Below are positions 18,337 to 27,136 of a stretch of 64,000 bases of DNA, in pieces. The notes beneath the pieces are model-generated. The model made no database searches. It was not told the origin of the DNA and worked only from the letters and a program-made list of their open reading frames with translations. Numbering within the stretch: the first letter of the stretch is position 1; the number at the start of each line of letters is the position of its first letter. Both the position numbers and the translations under genes were made by a program. Origin of the DNA: Pseudoalteromonas sp. (lineage in GTDB: Bacteria; Pseudomonadota; Gammaproteobacteria; Enterobacterales; Alteromonadaceae); contig NZ_JAGYIU010000002.1 in assembly GCF_018402495.1 (NCBI RefSeq), positions 276,984 to 340,983 on the forward strand, read 5' to 3'.

Positions 18337-19893
18337 TTAAACTTTAACCGTTTTACGATTAATCCCGTAATCTCGTAGTTTGTTAGCCACCGCAGTATGA
18401 CTTAGTCCAAGACGTTTGGCTAACTGACGTGAGCTTGGGTAGGCTGGATAAAGCTTACGAAGTAAGGTGGCTTCAAAGCGCTTAACCGCTTGATCAAGCG
18501 AGCCTTCAAAATCAGACTCTAAATAACCCAAATCGTGGGTAAAGGTCGGTAACTGTAAATGCTCAACTCGCAATTCACTGTCTTCTAATAACGATACTGC
18601 ACGGTAAATCGCATTTTCTAATTGACGAACATTACCAGGCCAAGGGTAATCTTGTAAAAACGTTAAACACTCTTCAGATAATTCAGGTACTGCATGACCA
18701 TTTTGCTGCGCATATTTTTGTATAAAGTGCTCAGCAAGTGGTCCAACATCCGCCTTACGATCTCTAAGCGGCGCAATTTCCAGCGTTAAAACGTTAATCC
18801 GATAGTATAAATCTTCTCTGAATACACCTTCTTGAACCATGGCTGGTAAATCTTTTTGGGTCGCAGCAACAATACGCACATTTACTTTAACTTCGTTTTC
18901 ATCACCTACCTTTCTAAATGTACCGTCTTGTAAAAAGCGCAGCAATTTAGTCTGAAGTTGAGTCGACATTTCACCCACTTCATCTAAAAATACCGTTCCG
19001 CCATCAGCTTGTTCAAGTACACCGCGTTTAGGTGCGGCGTTTTCCTCATACCCAGCATAGCCAAATAGTTCTGACTCGGCGACATCATCAGGCAATGAGG
19101 CGCACGATAAAGCAATAAATGGTTTTACTGAGCGGTTAGATGCATAGTGACAAGCACGGGCTAATAACTCCTTACCTGTACCTGTTTCGCCGGTGATAAG
19201 AATAGGCGCTTCAAGTTGCGCCATTTTTCGCGCTTCGCGGACCACACGGCGCATAGCCGTGCTAAAGTTATGAATAGTTGCAAAGCTTTCTTGGCCATAG
19301 CGTCTAAAAGCACTCACTTGCTGACCCAAACGGCTTTGCGATTTTATATTAATAACCGCTCCAGCTAATACATCACCTTCACTACCTTGAGGTACTGCAA
19401 TAGGCAGAATATCAGCAATATAGTCTTCCCCTGCAACTTCAACGCGAGTTGTTTGCCCTAATACCTCTTTACCTTCTAACCAACGAGTAAAATTAAAGCC
19501 TTTAAGTAAATTATTGATATTGGCACCAATAACGTCTTTTTCTGTTAGTTGTAAGTCTTTACAGGCAGCGTCGTTACACAAGCGCACCCACCCTTTAGCA
19601 TCAATAGAAATAACGCCATCTGGAAGTGCTCTTAGTAAGGTGTTTAATTCGTTATGTTCACGTTCAGAAGGTAAAAACGCTGTGGTACGCACATCATGTA
19701 CACCATCAATTAAGCGAATTGATGGCATAATTTTTTGAAATTGTTCAAACTCTATTTCAGGGAAGCTCACATACATTCGACAATTAACTGAATCAACCTC
19801 AATCCCTTTTAAGTCAACATTGTAGCTAACTAAAATATTAAGAATCTCTTGAGCAATACCTATTCGGTCTGCACAGTGAATATCTAAACGCAT
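18337..19893 (-). CDS. tyrR: TyrR/PhhR family aromatic amino acid regulator
   Basis: A 518-residue DNA-binding regulator. Domains in order: ACT domain (1-75, MRLDIHCADRIGIAQEILN), PAS domain (about 80-190), AAA+ ATPase (about 205-430, Walker A GETGTGKELLARA and Walker B GTVFLDEVGE) and a C-terminal helix-turn-helix (PSSRQLAKRLGLSHTAVANK). The GAFTGA loop needed to engage sigma54 is missing, as in E. coli TyrR, so it should act on sigma70 promoters. TyrR/PhhR proteins sense Tyr, Phe or Trp. hppD and fahA, the usual PhhR-type targets, lie 20 kb away in this window. No clear TyrR box was found there by eye. Confidence 0.92.
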   Translation of the reverse strand: MRLDIHCADRIGIAQEILNILVSYNVDLKGIEVDSVNCRMYVSFPEIEFEQFQKIMPSIRLIDGVHDVRTTAFLPSEREHNELNTLLRALPDGVISIDAKGWVRLCNDAACKDLQLTEKDVIGANINNLLKGFNFTRWLEGKEVLGQTTRVEVAGEDYIADILPIAVPQGSEGDVLAGAVINIKSQSRLGQQVSAFRRYGQESFATIHNFSTAMRRVVREARKMAQLEAPILITGETGTGKELLARACHYASNRSVKPFIALSCASLPDDVAESELFGYAGYEENAAPKRGVLEQADGGTVFLDEVGEMSTQLQTKLLRFLQDGTFRKVGDENEVKVNVRIVAATQKDLPAMVQEGVFREDLYYRINVLTLEIAPLRDRKADVGPLAEHFIQKYAQQNGHAVPELSEECLTFLQDYPWPGNVRQLENAIYRAVSLLEDSELRVEHLQLPTFTHDLGYLESDFEGSLDQAVKRFEATLLRKLYPAYPSSRQLAKRLGLSHTAVANKLRDYGINRKTVKV

Positions 19894-20008
19894 ACACCCT
19901 CAGGTCAGGAAAAACTAGTTGGCGTGAATAATACGCTAACTATGATTACGAGCATAGTCTATTGTAAAGAAATTTGCACAAACTAAACATTTAAAAAGAA
20001 AAACGAAT

Positions 20009-20042
20009 AACAGCAGTATTGCACTGGTACATTGCTGCTGTT
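20009..20042 (-). terminator. Hairpin after bcsG
   Basis: AACAGCAG at 20009-20016 pairs with CTGCTGTT at 20035-20042, with partial pairing further in (11 of 13). It lies 20 bases after the bcsG stop on the minus strand. There is only a loose T-rich tail, so efficiency is uncertain. Confidence 0.5.
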
Positions 20043-20061
20043 GTGAAATCCACCCATCTAA

Positions 20062-21630
20062 TTAATTAACTTGCGGGTAAACAGACCAGTCACCATCATC
20101 AAGCTGAATATAAGGACGTTTATTAATATACATCATAATGGTACCCGAGTTTTCAGCAACCTTTGGCGCTTTTGGTAAGTTATCAACTAAGTTAGCAGCT
20201 GTATTATTCCCACCAAAAAAATTAGTATCAAGTGCTTTAGCAACTAATTCTGAAAGTGCAAAATAGCTTGTTGAATCGTCAATCACGATTTGAGATAAGC
20301 TTTGTATGTCTGGTCCTATAAATTTAATAGCAGCTGGAACAGAGACAATTGCAGGGCTAGGGATTTCTCGTAAACCAGCAAATTGAACTTTATCTCCTTC
20401 TAAAGCAGCACCATGCTCAGGCACCACCATCAGCATCACATTACGCTCACTGCTCTGTAAATTTTTGATAAAACTATTAATGTCTGAAAACAGCTTAGCA
20501 TGCCTAACAGGGTAACTTTCCAAACTATTCATACGAGCACTATTCGCTAACTGATTACCATCATGCAAGCTTACTGTGTTGTAGTACATAGCGCATGGTT
20601 TACAGTCCTTAGCTTTTTTGTCAAACCAGTCATTTAGTACAGCTGCGTCTGAGTAAATTGGACTGTCGTCGAATCCATACTGAGCAATCGGCAAAGAATC
20701 AGTATCAAATGGTTTACTGTCTAAACCACCATACTTGCTGATCAAGCCTTTAAAGTCATCAAAATGGCCATCGTGGTTCATAACAACACTGCTTTGATAC
20801 CCTAGTTTTTCAAGGTTTTTAAATAAGTAACATTGCTCAGACGCATCTTGAAACAACGCATTCTGACTAGTTTGACCACAACTTGCTCGAAGTAACCTAA
20901 TTGCGGCCGGGCCACTGTAAGAAGTTGCTGAGTTGAAGTCTGAAAATACCACATCAAAATCTTCAAACATATCAGTAACCTCAACACCTATGGCGTTTAA
21001 ATCAGCAATGGCCATAGAACAAACATTTAATACAATTACATCAAACAATTCACCATTAATTTCGCTGGGAAAATAACTAACTAATTGGCTTTGTTGTTCA
21101 TAAAATTCTCTTAATTGTTGCTCTGGTGATTTCTTAACCTGCGTATTGCTTTGCTTGTTTAGAACTGAAATAGTGTCATCGGTAGTATTTGCAAATTCAA
21201 CTGTATTTTCATTTTTACTTTGCCAGCCAATAACAAGTAAACCAACCACTGTAATTGTCGTAAACCGCACCCATTGCGAGGTGTACCAGAAGCAAACCGT
21301 AACAACAAACAGTGCCAGAAACATATCCAAATTTATAACGCGAGATAACAACTCTACAAAGTAACCAAAACTAAAGTCTTGAACATTACCAGCCTGCTTT
21401 GTTAGCCGATTAATTGGCGGTAGCCACGAATCGTCGTAGAGTAATATAACTGCAACCCAACCGCCTATAAAATGTTTTATCTTTTCTAATACGGGTTTTT
21501 GTAATTTAATAGCGAGCATCGCAGCAAACGCTGCATTAGTCAGCACATTAAAATCAATTGCACCATAATAATAAAGAGAAAACTTAACTAAAAAATAAAG
21601 ATTCCAAACTCCTAAGCCAGATAATTTCAC
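20062..21630 (-). CDS. bcsG: Cellulose phosphoethanolamine transferase BcsG
   Basis: A 522-residue inner-membrane protein that in E. coli transfers phosphoethanolamine from phosphatidylethanolamine to cellulose. The N-terminal 150 residues hold several membrane segments, starting LSGLGVWNLYFLVKFSLYYY and with YDDSWLPPINRL, both BcsG signatures. The rest is a periplasmic alkaline-phosphatase-like domain, with the nucleophile Ser in ATSYSGPAAIRLLRASCG and metal ligands in VVPEHGAAL. The start is GTG at 21630, after AAGGATGAG and overlapping the bcsF stop by four bases (GTGA), so the two are coupled. E. coli BcsG is 559 residues. It ends the bcsEFG operon. Confidence 0.93.
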   Translation of the reverse strand: MKLSGLGVWNLYFLVKFSLYYYGAIDFNVLTNAAFAAMLAIKLQKPVLEKIKHFIGGWVAVILLYDDSWLPPINRLTKQAGNVQDFSFGYFVELLSRVINLDMFLALFVVTVCFWYTSQWVRFTTITVVGLLVIGWQSKNENTVEFANTTDDTISVLNKQSNTQVKKSPEQQLREFYEQQSQLVSYFPSEINGELFDVIVLNVCSMAIADLNAIGVEVTDMFEDFDVVFSDFNSATSYSGPAAIRLLRASCGQTSQNALFQDASEQCYLFKNLEKLGYQSSVVMNHDGHFDDFKGLISKYGGLDSKPFDTDSLPIAQYGFDDSPIYSDAAVLNDWFDKKAKDCKPCAMYYNTVSLHDGNQLANSARMNSLESYPVRHAKLFSDINSFIKNLQSSERNVMLMVVPEHGAALEGDKVQFAGLREIPSPAIVSVPAAIKFIGPDIQSLSQIVIDDSTSYFALSELVAKALDTNFFGGNNTAANLVDNLPKAPKVAENSGTIMMYINKRPYIQLDDGDWSVYPQVN

Positions 21631-21803
21631 TGCTCATCCTTTTCTTTTTTTATTCGTATATATGGCTCAAGAACTTCGTGTTTAAAGGTAAGCTTAATAT
21701 AGTACTCTTTGATTCTAACTAAGAGTAGAGTCGCATAAAAACACAATAAAATACCCAATATCATTGCAAGAAAAGCTGTGATTAAAAATTGATCTACACT
21801 CAT
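21627..21803 (-). CDS. bcsF: Small membrane protein BcsF
   Basis: A 58-residue protein starting MSVDQFLITAFLAMILGILL, with one membrane helix (about residues 6-28) and a basic, charged tail. In E. coli, BcsF (63 residues) is a single-pass partner that binds BcsE and BcsG and brings BcsE to the membrane. Sequence identity is low, but size, topology and position between bcsE and bcsG fit exactly. The ATG at 21803 lies two bases after the bcsE stop, and its stop overlaps the GTG of bcsG. Confidence 0.8.
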   Translation of the reverse strand: MSVDQFLITAFLAMILGILLCFYATLLLVRIKEYYIKLTFKHEVLEPYIRIKKEKDEQ

Positions 21804-21805
21804 GA

Positions 21806-23422
21806 TTATCCTTTTAACCTCATCCTAAAAGACACCGCATCAGACCTAGCCTTGTTTATAAATTTAGGGGTTTCTAATCCATCAGCAATAGTTCCCATAG
21901 TATTTTTCTCGGGTTCATAACTATGATTATCAGCAAGCTGCTGTGAATAATCAACGAGATTTGTATTTACATATAACCGTCTTAATTGTTTACACTCTTG
22001 TTGAATATGAAAGTGGTCAGATAACACATTTTGCTGAACGAAAAAATCACTTATTTTTAATTTAAACAAATGTTTAATCGCATTACCTACATCATTTTCC
22101 CTGCATGCATGCAAGTATAAATATACCGTATTTTCTGCAATGCTAAACACATCACCCTCACGCTTAATTTGAAATAAATGTAAAGGGTGAATTGGTTCAA
22201 TGCGCGGTAAAAGCTCTAACTTAACGAGTACCCCACTAACCCCCAAATTAACTGCCGAGTTACTGTGTATTTCAACTTGCTTTGTAAACTCAATAAACGG
22301 TAAATACCCTTTTGAAAAGGTATTTTCTGTGTATTTTAAAACATCCTCTACAGACGAGGGTAAAGGTCTTGAAAACTGGAACCCCTGAATTGATTGAATT
22401 TGGGATAATAACCTAGAGGGCTCAGAGAAGCTGTATAAAATAAGGTTAACACCTAGCGTTAAAAAAAAGCACTCATCCTGGTGGCGTATAATACCATCTA
22501 CGTTTTGGATCACTAATTTTAACCAACTACCACAGCTCTTTCTAAGCTCAAAACACTGGCGGCCTAACTGCGCCAAATCTGTATAACGTGTAACCGCAAA
22601 CACCAAGGTGGCAGCCTCTAGTTTAGGGCCTTTATCGAATAATTCGTTGTTGTCTTTTACAGTATGATAACGAATCGGTAATTTTGTACCTGCTGGTACC
22701 GCGTTTTGTGCTAACCAAACATCATCTTCATCATAAAATTTTACACTTTTAAATGACTTATGTTCGTTTCTCACAACTTTTTGAGTACTAAATTGACCAC
22801 TATTTAATGATAACGGATATTCAACGTCAGCAATTACACCTTGACTATGGTGCCAATAATCATACTCAAGGACTCGCATAGTCGAGTCGTTATCAACAAA
22901 AATTAATCCATTAAACAATGAATTTAATCGCCTTATTAAAAAACGGTAGCGGGTAACATCCGGACCACTAATTAAAAAAAGTAAAGTAACTCCCGTTTTT
23001 TTTGCAAAAACATTATATTTCTCTACTATCATATTTAAATCGTCATCACTCGCACTATTAAGAATCTCAGTATTAAAGTGGATAAATACAAGTGAATTAG
23101 TTAATTTTTTATAAGCGCTTATCTCTTTAATTATTCCTCTACTAATACGCTCTAGACTGTACTTTTGTGCTTGTGATGAAATAAAGAATGGATAGACCCT
23201 ACTGTGTTCGTATGCGTAATTTAACGATTCTGCAAATGGAGATTCAAAAAATGACTCAACTTCCTGAGAAACTATATATATATCATGGATGCTGCTTTGC
23301 TTAATTGAATGTAACGCAAGTTCAATCACAAAATTGTCTAAAGGAGCCAAAATAGCATAACTTGAAGCCGATTTTAACTCTTTCGCAGCTGACTCTAATC
23401 CTGTTATGTCAAAGTTATACAC
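21806..23422 (-). CDS. bcsE: c-di-GMP-binding cellulose regulator BcsE
   Basis: A 538-residue cytosolic protein, near the E. coli length (523). The N-terminal half is a degenerate RecA-like NTPase fold; the middle carries GIIRHQDECFFLTLGVNLIL and QSIQGFQFSRPLP, recognised BcsE features. The c-di-GMP I-site RxGD is present as REGD at residues 421-424, in the position of Arg415-Asp418 in E. coli. BcsE boosts cellulose output by binding c-di-GMP and gathering BcsF, BcsG and the synthase. The start is GTG at 23422, eight bases after AGGG. It is the first gene of bcsEFG and divergent from bcsR. Confidence 0.9.
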   Translation of the reverse strand: MYNFDITGLESAAKELKSASSYAILAPLDNFVIELALHSIKQSSIHDIYIVSQEVESFFESPFAESLNYAYEHSRVYPFFISSQAQKYSLERISRGIIKEISAYKKLTNSLVFIHFNTEILNSASDDDLNMIVEKYNVFAKKTGVTLLFLISGPDVTRYRFLIRRLNSLFNGLIFVDNDSTMRVLEYDYWHHSQGVIADVEYPLSLNSGQFSTQKVVRNEHKSFKSVKFYDEDDVWLAQNAVPAGTKLPIRYHTVKDNNELFDKGPKLEAATLVFAVTRYTDLAQLGRQCFELRKSCGSWLKLVIQNVDGIIRHQDECFFLTLGVNLILYSFSEPSRLLSQIQSIQGFQFSRPLPSSVEDVLKYTENTFSKGYLPFIEFTKQVEIHSNSAVNLGVSGVLVKLELLPRIEPIHPLHLFQIKREGDVFSIAENTVYLYLHACRENDVGNAIKHLFKLKISDFFVQQNVLSDHFHIQQECKQLRRLYVNTNLVDYSQQLADNHSYEPEKNTMGTIADGLETPKFINKARSDAVSFRMRLKG

Positions 23423-23482
23423 TTAAAAAGCCCTATAAAAAATACTTTTTTACTAGTTTTGCCCATTATTCTATATATAATA

Positions 23483-23495
23483 GACAAATATTGTC
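23483..23495. promoter_or_regulatory. Palindrome GACAAATATTGTC in the bcs divergent promoter
   Basis: A perfect inverted repeat (GACAA-ATA-TTGTC) directly follows a TATAAT box at 23476-23481 that points toward bcsR. It would cover the expected start of transcription near 23488, a usual place for a repressor operator. A flanking TATAATA / TATTATA pair extends it imperfectly. The binding protein is unknown. Confidence 0.5.
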
Positions 23496-23536
23496 CACTT
23501 ATTATAAAAATAATTAAGATACTATCTAGGGTTGCA

Positions 23537-23725
23537 ATGAATAATTTAATTGTTAAAAACTCACAGACTCTTACGTCAAACGATATTGAAAACTTAGCAA
23601 AGCGCTTTGGTGGGAAAAGTAATGATTACATTGAGATTGTAAATACGCAAAAAAATAAGCAGACAATAAATAAATACGCATTATTAAAAGAAATAGATAA
23701 TGCACTAAAATCACTCTCAAATTGA
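23537..23725 (+). CDS. bcsR: BcsR-like small protein
   Basis: A 62-residue protein starting MNNLIVKNSQTLTSNDIENL, the same length as E. coli BcsR (62). A similar order of acidic loop, (L/I)xxLxxxF and a C-terminal LLKEIDNAL segment supports the match, with low identity. BcsR binds BcsQ and stabilises the synthase complex. The frame is open back to 23459, but the ATG at 23537, after TAGGG, is chosen because it gives the family length and position. It starts the bcsRQABZC operon. Confidence 0.75.
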   Translation: MNNLIVKNSQTLTSNDIENLAKRFGGKSNDYIEIVNTQKNKQTINKYALLKEIDNALKSLSN

Positions 23726-23744
23726 TTTATTTAAGGTATCTCCA

Positions 23745-24458
23745 TTGCAACGAATTTTTATCAAAGGAATTAAAGGCGGGATAGGTAGTACCTCTGTTGT
23801 TGCAAACCTTGCCTGTGCTTTAAGAAAATCAAATGTCGATGTTATAGCAATAGATTTAGATGCTAAGAGTGATTTAGGTTTGCACTTTGGCTTAAAGTGG
23901 ACTACTACAAAGGGCTGGAGTAATGCAGATAGCTTTGAAGAAGCGTTGACTCATTTTTACAAAGATAGCGATGGCGTTATTTTTTTACCCTTTGGCGATA
24001 AAAATGCTAACCTTAATGATATAAAAACAATCGTTGAAAACTGCACCAAGCTTGACTGCAAACTAGGAACATGGATGCTTTTTGATTGCCCGTCACACAT
24101 TGATATTTCTGAGCTTGCATTAGAGACAAAAGATATTCTAATTGAACTGGTAACATGTGATGCAATTTGTCATAGTTTGATATACAAGCGCCTGCAAATG
24201 CTACAAAACGTTGAATCTAATTGGAATCACTTTTTTTTAGTTAACCGTTATAATGCAGCATCCGTACTTGAATTCGATATTTATTCACTGTGGCAGTCTA
24301 CCCTCCCTTTCATAGCACCTTTTTTCATTAATCTTGATGAAGTTATTAAAGAGTCTACAGCCCACCGAAACGTAGCCTTAAATTGTGCACCTTATAGTGT
24401 TGCCAATGATGACTTTGAAACACTGGCTGGGTGGCTAGTTAGTAAAGTGGCTTTTTAA
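23745..24458 (+). CDS. bcsQ: BcsQ, MinD/ParA-like ATPase of cellulose secretion
   Basis: A 237-residue SIMIBI ATPase needed in E. coli for correct assembly of the cellulose synthase at the membrane. The deviant Walker A is GIKGGIGSTSVVANLACALR near residue 8; as in E. coli BcsQ the second lysine of the usual GKT is replaced. It is followed by VIAIDLDAKSDLGLHFGL. The start is TTG at 23745, chosen because it directly precedes the first strand (QRIFIKGIKGG). It lies 19 bases after bcsR and two bases before bcsA. Confidence 0.9.
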   Translation: MQRIFIKGIKGGIGSTSVVANLACALRKSNVDVIAIDLDAKSDLGLHFGLKWTTTKGWSNADSFEEALTHFYKDSDGVIFLPFGDKNANLNDIKTIVENCTKLDCKLGTWMLFDCPSHIDISELALETKDILIELVTCDAICHSLIYKRLQMLQNVESNWNHFFLVNRYNAASVLEFDIYSLWQSTLPFIAPFFINLDEVIKESTAHRNVALNCAPYSVANDDFETLAGWLVSKVAF

Positions 24459-24460
24459 CA

Positions 24461-27136
24461 ATGAGCTTTTCGTTACTTTATAAACACCCTATCCACAGTG
24501 TTTTTTATATACTACTGAGTATCCTGTTCACTGACAAACTAGTTCGCTATATTTTTTTAAAATTTTATAGCTACTTTAACCAACATAAAGTAAATGTAAT
24601 TGAAGCATTTACAATGCCTTTTATTACACTTTTTAGCTCATTATTTATTGATATAAAAAATAACAAAACTAACTTTGAATTAGCCTTGAAAAATTATTAC
24701 CCGCATTTGATGTTGCCTTATAGAAGCTATATCTACACGAATATAATTCGCTTCTTTATACAAAGTATATTTTTGCTATTTTATGCTAATAAGCCTAAAT
24801 CTAATTCAAAGTTAATCTCAAAAAATATCGCTCACATTTTTTACAATGGCGCTAGCTATTGTTTAAGTCAACTACGTTGGTTTGACCTAAAGTTAGGCAA
24901 GCTTTTAAAACGTTTACTGTCAAAAAACAGAAAACGAACTGAAAAAAGCGCTTTAAAAACGATGGTTAATGCTCGTGTTTGGCAAAATAAACCCATAAAG
25001 TACATAATTATATCATTCATTTTGTTTTTACTAGCTGTGTTTATTACCATCCCATTTAGCCTAGAAGCACAAGCAGTATTTATTAGCTTGATTTTATTGG
25101 TTGCATACGCACTAAAAAGAGTAAAAGGCCAACTTGCAACAATTATTATGATTACACTATCTGTTACAACATCATCTCGATATTTGTGGTGGCGTTATAC
25201 AGAAACGTTAAACTGGGATGATCCGTTAGCACTTTTTTTAGGTGCTGGATTATTACTTGCAGAAAGCTATGCGTGGCTAGTACTTATTTTAGGCTTTTTT
25301 CAAACTATTAATCCATTGGAACGTAAGCCAGCGCCTTTGCCGAAAAATACTGATTCGTGGCCTACTGTTGATGTATACATCCCAACCTACAACGAACCAT
25401 TAAGCGTTGTAAAGACCACTACACTTGCTGCACTGAGTATAGATTGGCCAGCGGATAAATTAAATATTTACATACTTGATGATGGTAAACGTCCAGAGTT
25501 TGCTGAATTTGCAAAACAGGCCGGTGCAGGCTATCTCACTCGCCCAGACAATAATCACGCAAAAGCTGGCAACTTAAATAGTGCAATGTGTCATACAGAT
25601 GGCGAATATATTGCTATTTTTGACTGTGATCACGTACCTGCTCGCTCGTTTTTACAAATGACTATGGGACAGTTTTTAAAAGACAGTAAAGTATGCTTGG
25701 TACAAACACCTCACCATTTTTTTTCTGCCGATCCGTTTGAAAGAAACTTAAACAATCACAGCAAAATCCCCAACGAAAACATGTTATTTTACGGACTAAT
25801 ACAAGATGGTAATGACATGTGGGACGCTACTTTCTTTTGTGGCTCGTGTGCTGTTTTAAAACGCCAAGCACTGAATGACATCGGTGGATTTGCATTCGAA
25901 ACTGTGACAGAAGATGCACATACGGCTCTTCGTATGCAACGTGCGGGTTACAAAACCACTTATATCAATATACCTCAAGCGGCAGGCCTTGCTACTGATA
26001 GTTTGTCAGCGCATGTAGGACAACGCATTAGATGGGCTCGAGGTATGGCACAAATATTTAGGCTCGATAACCCCTTATTTGGTAAAGGGCTAAATATCCC
26101 ACAACGTTTATGTTACTTAAATGCAATGCTGCACTTTTTATCAGGTATTCCTCGAATTGTTTTTTTAACGGCGCCTTTGGCACTCATATACTTCAATGCC
26201 TACATAATATACGCTCCCTTTTTAGCTATTTTTATTTACGTCGTACCCACGCTTATTCAAGTAAAAACAACCAACTCGCGTATTCAGGGGAAGTACCGAT
26301 ATTCATTTTGGGGCGAAGTTTACGAATCAGTTCTTGCTTGGTACATACTTAAACCAACCACGGTAGCATTATTTAATCCTAAAAAGGGTAAATTTAACGT
26401 GACAGAAAAAGGTGGCTTGAACAATAAAGAGCATTACGACTGGGCAATTTCGAAGCCCTATTTAGTACTATTATTAATTAACTTAATAGGTATGCTAGTC
26501 GGTATACTTCGCCTGTTGTTTGGGGACCCATCCCAACTGGGGGTGCTTTTAATAAGTATGGCATGGGCAATTTATAACATTATTATTTTAGGTGCAGCTG
26601 TTGCCGTTGCCGCAGAGGCGCGTCAAGTTAGGCATTCACACCGCATAAAAGCAAACTTTCCTGCAGCAATTCGACTCAAAAATGGTCATACATTGAAGGT
26701 TAAAATTACCGATTACTCTGATAACGGGGTAGGTGTAGAAACAGAGCATACTCATCTATGTAATGTTAACGATAAAATAGAATTATTAATGAGTCGTGGT
26801 AATAAACAATTTTCGTTTCTTACCTATGTTTGCAATACTCGTGATAAACAAATTGGCTTAACTATTAAAGACCTTTCTCTTGAAAAACAACGTGCATTTA
26901 TTCAGTGTACGTTTTCAAGAGCAGACGCATGGCTAGACTGGCAGAATAATTTCAGACATGATCGTCCATCATATAGTTTCAAAGAAGTACAAAAAACGAG
27001 CTTGAGAGGATTTAATAATTTATTGTTTCATGCCCCGAGAGTTTTACAGCCTATAATTAAATTTATGACTAATTTAATTATTTACATTAACTCATTTATT
27101 CCAAAAAGACCGATAGTGCATAACATATATGATTAA
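24461..27136 (+). CDS. bcsA: Cellulose synthase catalytic subunit BcsA
   Basis: An 891-residue inner-membrane glycosyltransferase (GT2) that polymerises UDP-glucose to beta-1,4-glucan and moves it through its own channel. After about 285 N-terminal residues with several membrane helices come the catalytic motifs: DVYIPTYNE, LDDGK, IFDCDHVPA, VTEDAHT and QRIRW (QxxRW). The gating loop FNVTEK matches FxVTxK. The C-terminal PilZ domain has RHSHR (RxxxR) and DYSDNGVG (DxSxxG), so c-di-GMP activation should be intact. It overlaps bcsB by eight bases. All key residues are present, so an active synthase is expected. Confidence 0.96.
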   Translation: MSFSLLYKHPIHSVFYILLSILFTDKLVRYIFLKFYSYFNQHKVNVIEAFTMPFITLFSSLFIDIKNNKTNFELALKNYYPHLMLPYRSYIYTNIIRFFIQSIFLLFYANKPKSNSKLISKNIAHIFYNGASYCLSQLRWFDLKLGKLLKRLLSKNRKRTEKSALKTMVNARVWQNKPIKYIIISFILFLLAVFITIPFSLEAQAVFISLILLVAYALKRVKGQLATIIMITLSVTTSSRYLWWRYTETLNWDDPLALFLGAGLLLAESYAWLVLILGFFQTINPLERKPAPLPKNTDSWPTVDVYIPTYNEPLSVVKTTTLAALSIDWPADKLNIYILDDGKRPEFAEFAKQAGAGYLTRPDNNHAKAGNLNSAMCHTDGEYIAIFDCDHVPARSFLQMTMGQFLKDSKVCLVQTPHHFFSADPFERNLNNHSKIPNENMLFYGLIQDGNDMWDATFFCGSCAVLKRQALNDIGGFAFETVTEDAHTALRMQRAGYKTTYINIPQAAGLATDSLSAHVGQRIRWARGMAQIFRLDNPLFGKGLNIPQRLCYLNAMLHFLSGIPRIVFLTAPLALIYFNAYIIYAPFLAIFIYVVPTLIQVKTTNSRIQGKYRYSFWGEVYESVLAWYILKPTTVALFNPKKGKFNVTEKGGLNNKEHYDWAISKPYLVLLLINLIGMLVGILRLLFGDPSQLGVLLISMAWAIYNIIILGAAVAVAAEARQVRHSHRIKANFPAAIRLKNGHTLKVKITDYSDNGVGVETEHTHLCNVNDKIELLMSRGNKQFSFLTYVCNTRDKQIGLTIKDLSLEKQRAFIQCTFSRADAWLDWQNNFRHDRPSYSFKEVQKTSLRGFNNLLFHAPRVLQPIIKFMTNLIIYINSFIPKRPIVHNIYD

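Noticed and set aside
23459..23536. Upstream extension of the BcsR frame
   Set aside because: Adds 26 residues coded by promoter-like AT-rich DNA, including the TATAAT box; the ATG at 23537 gives the family length.
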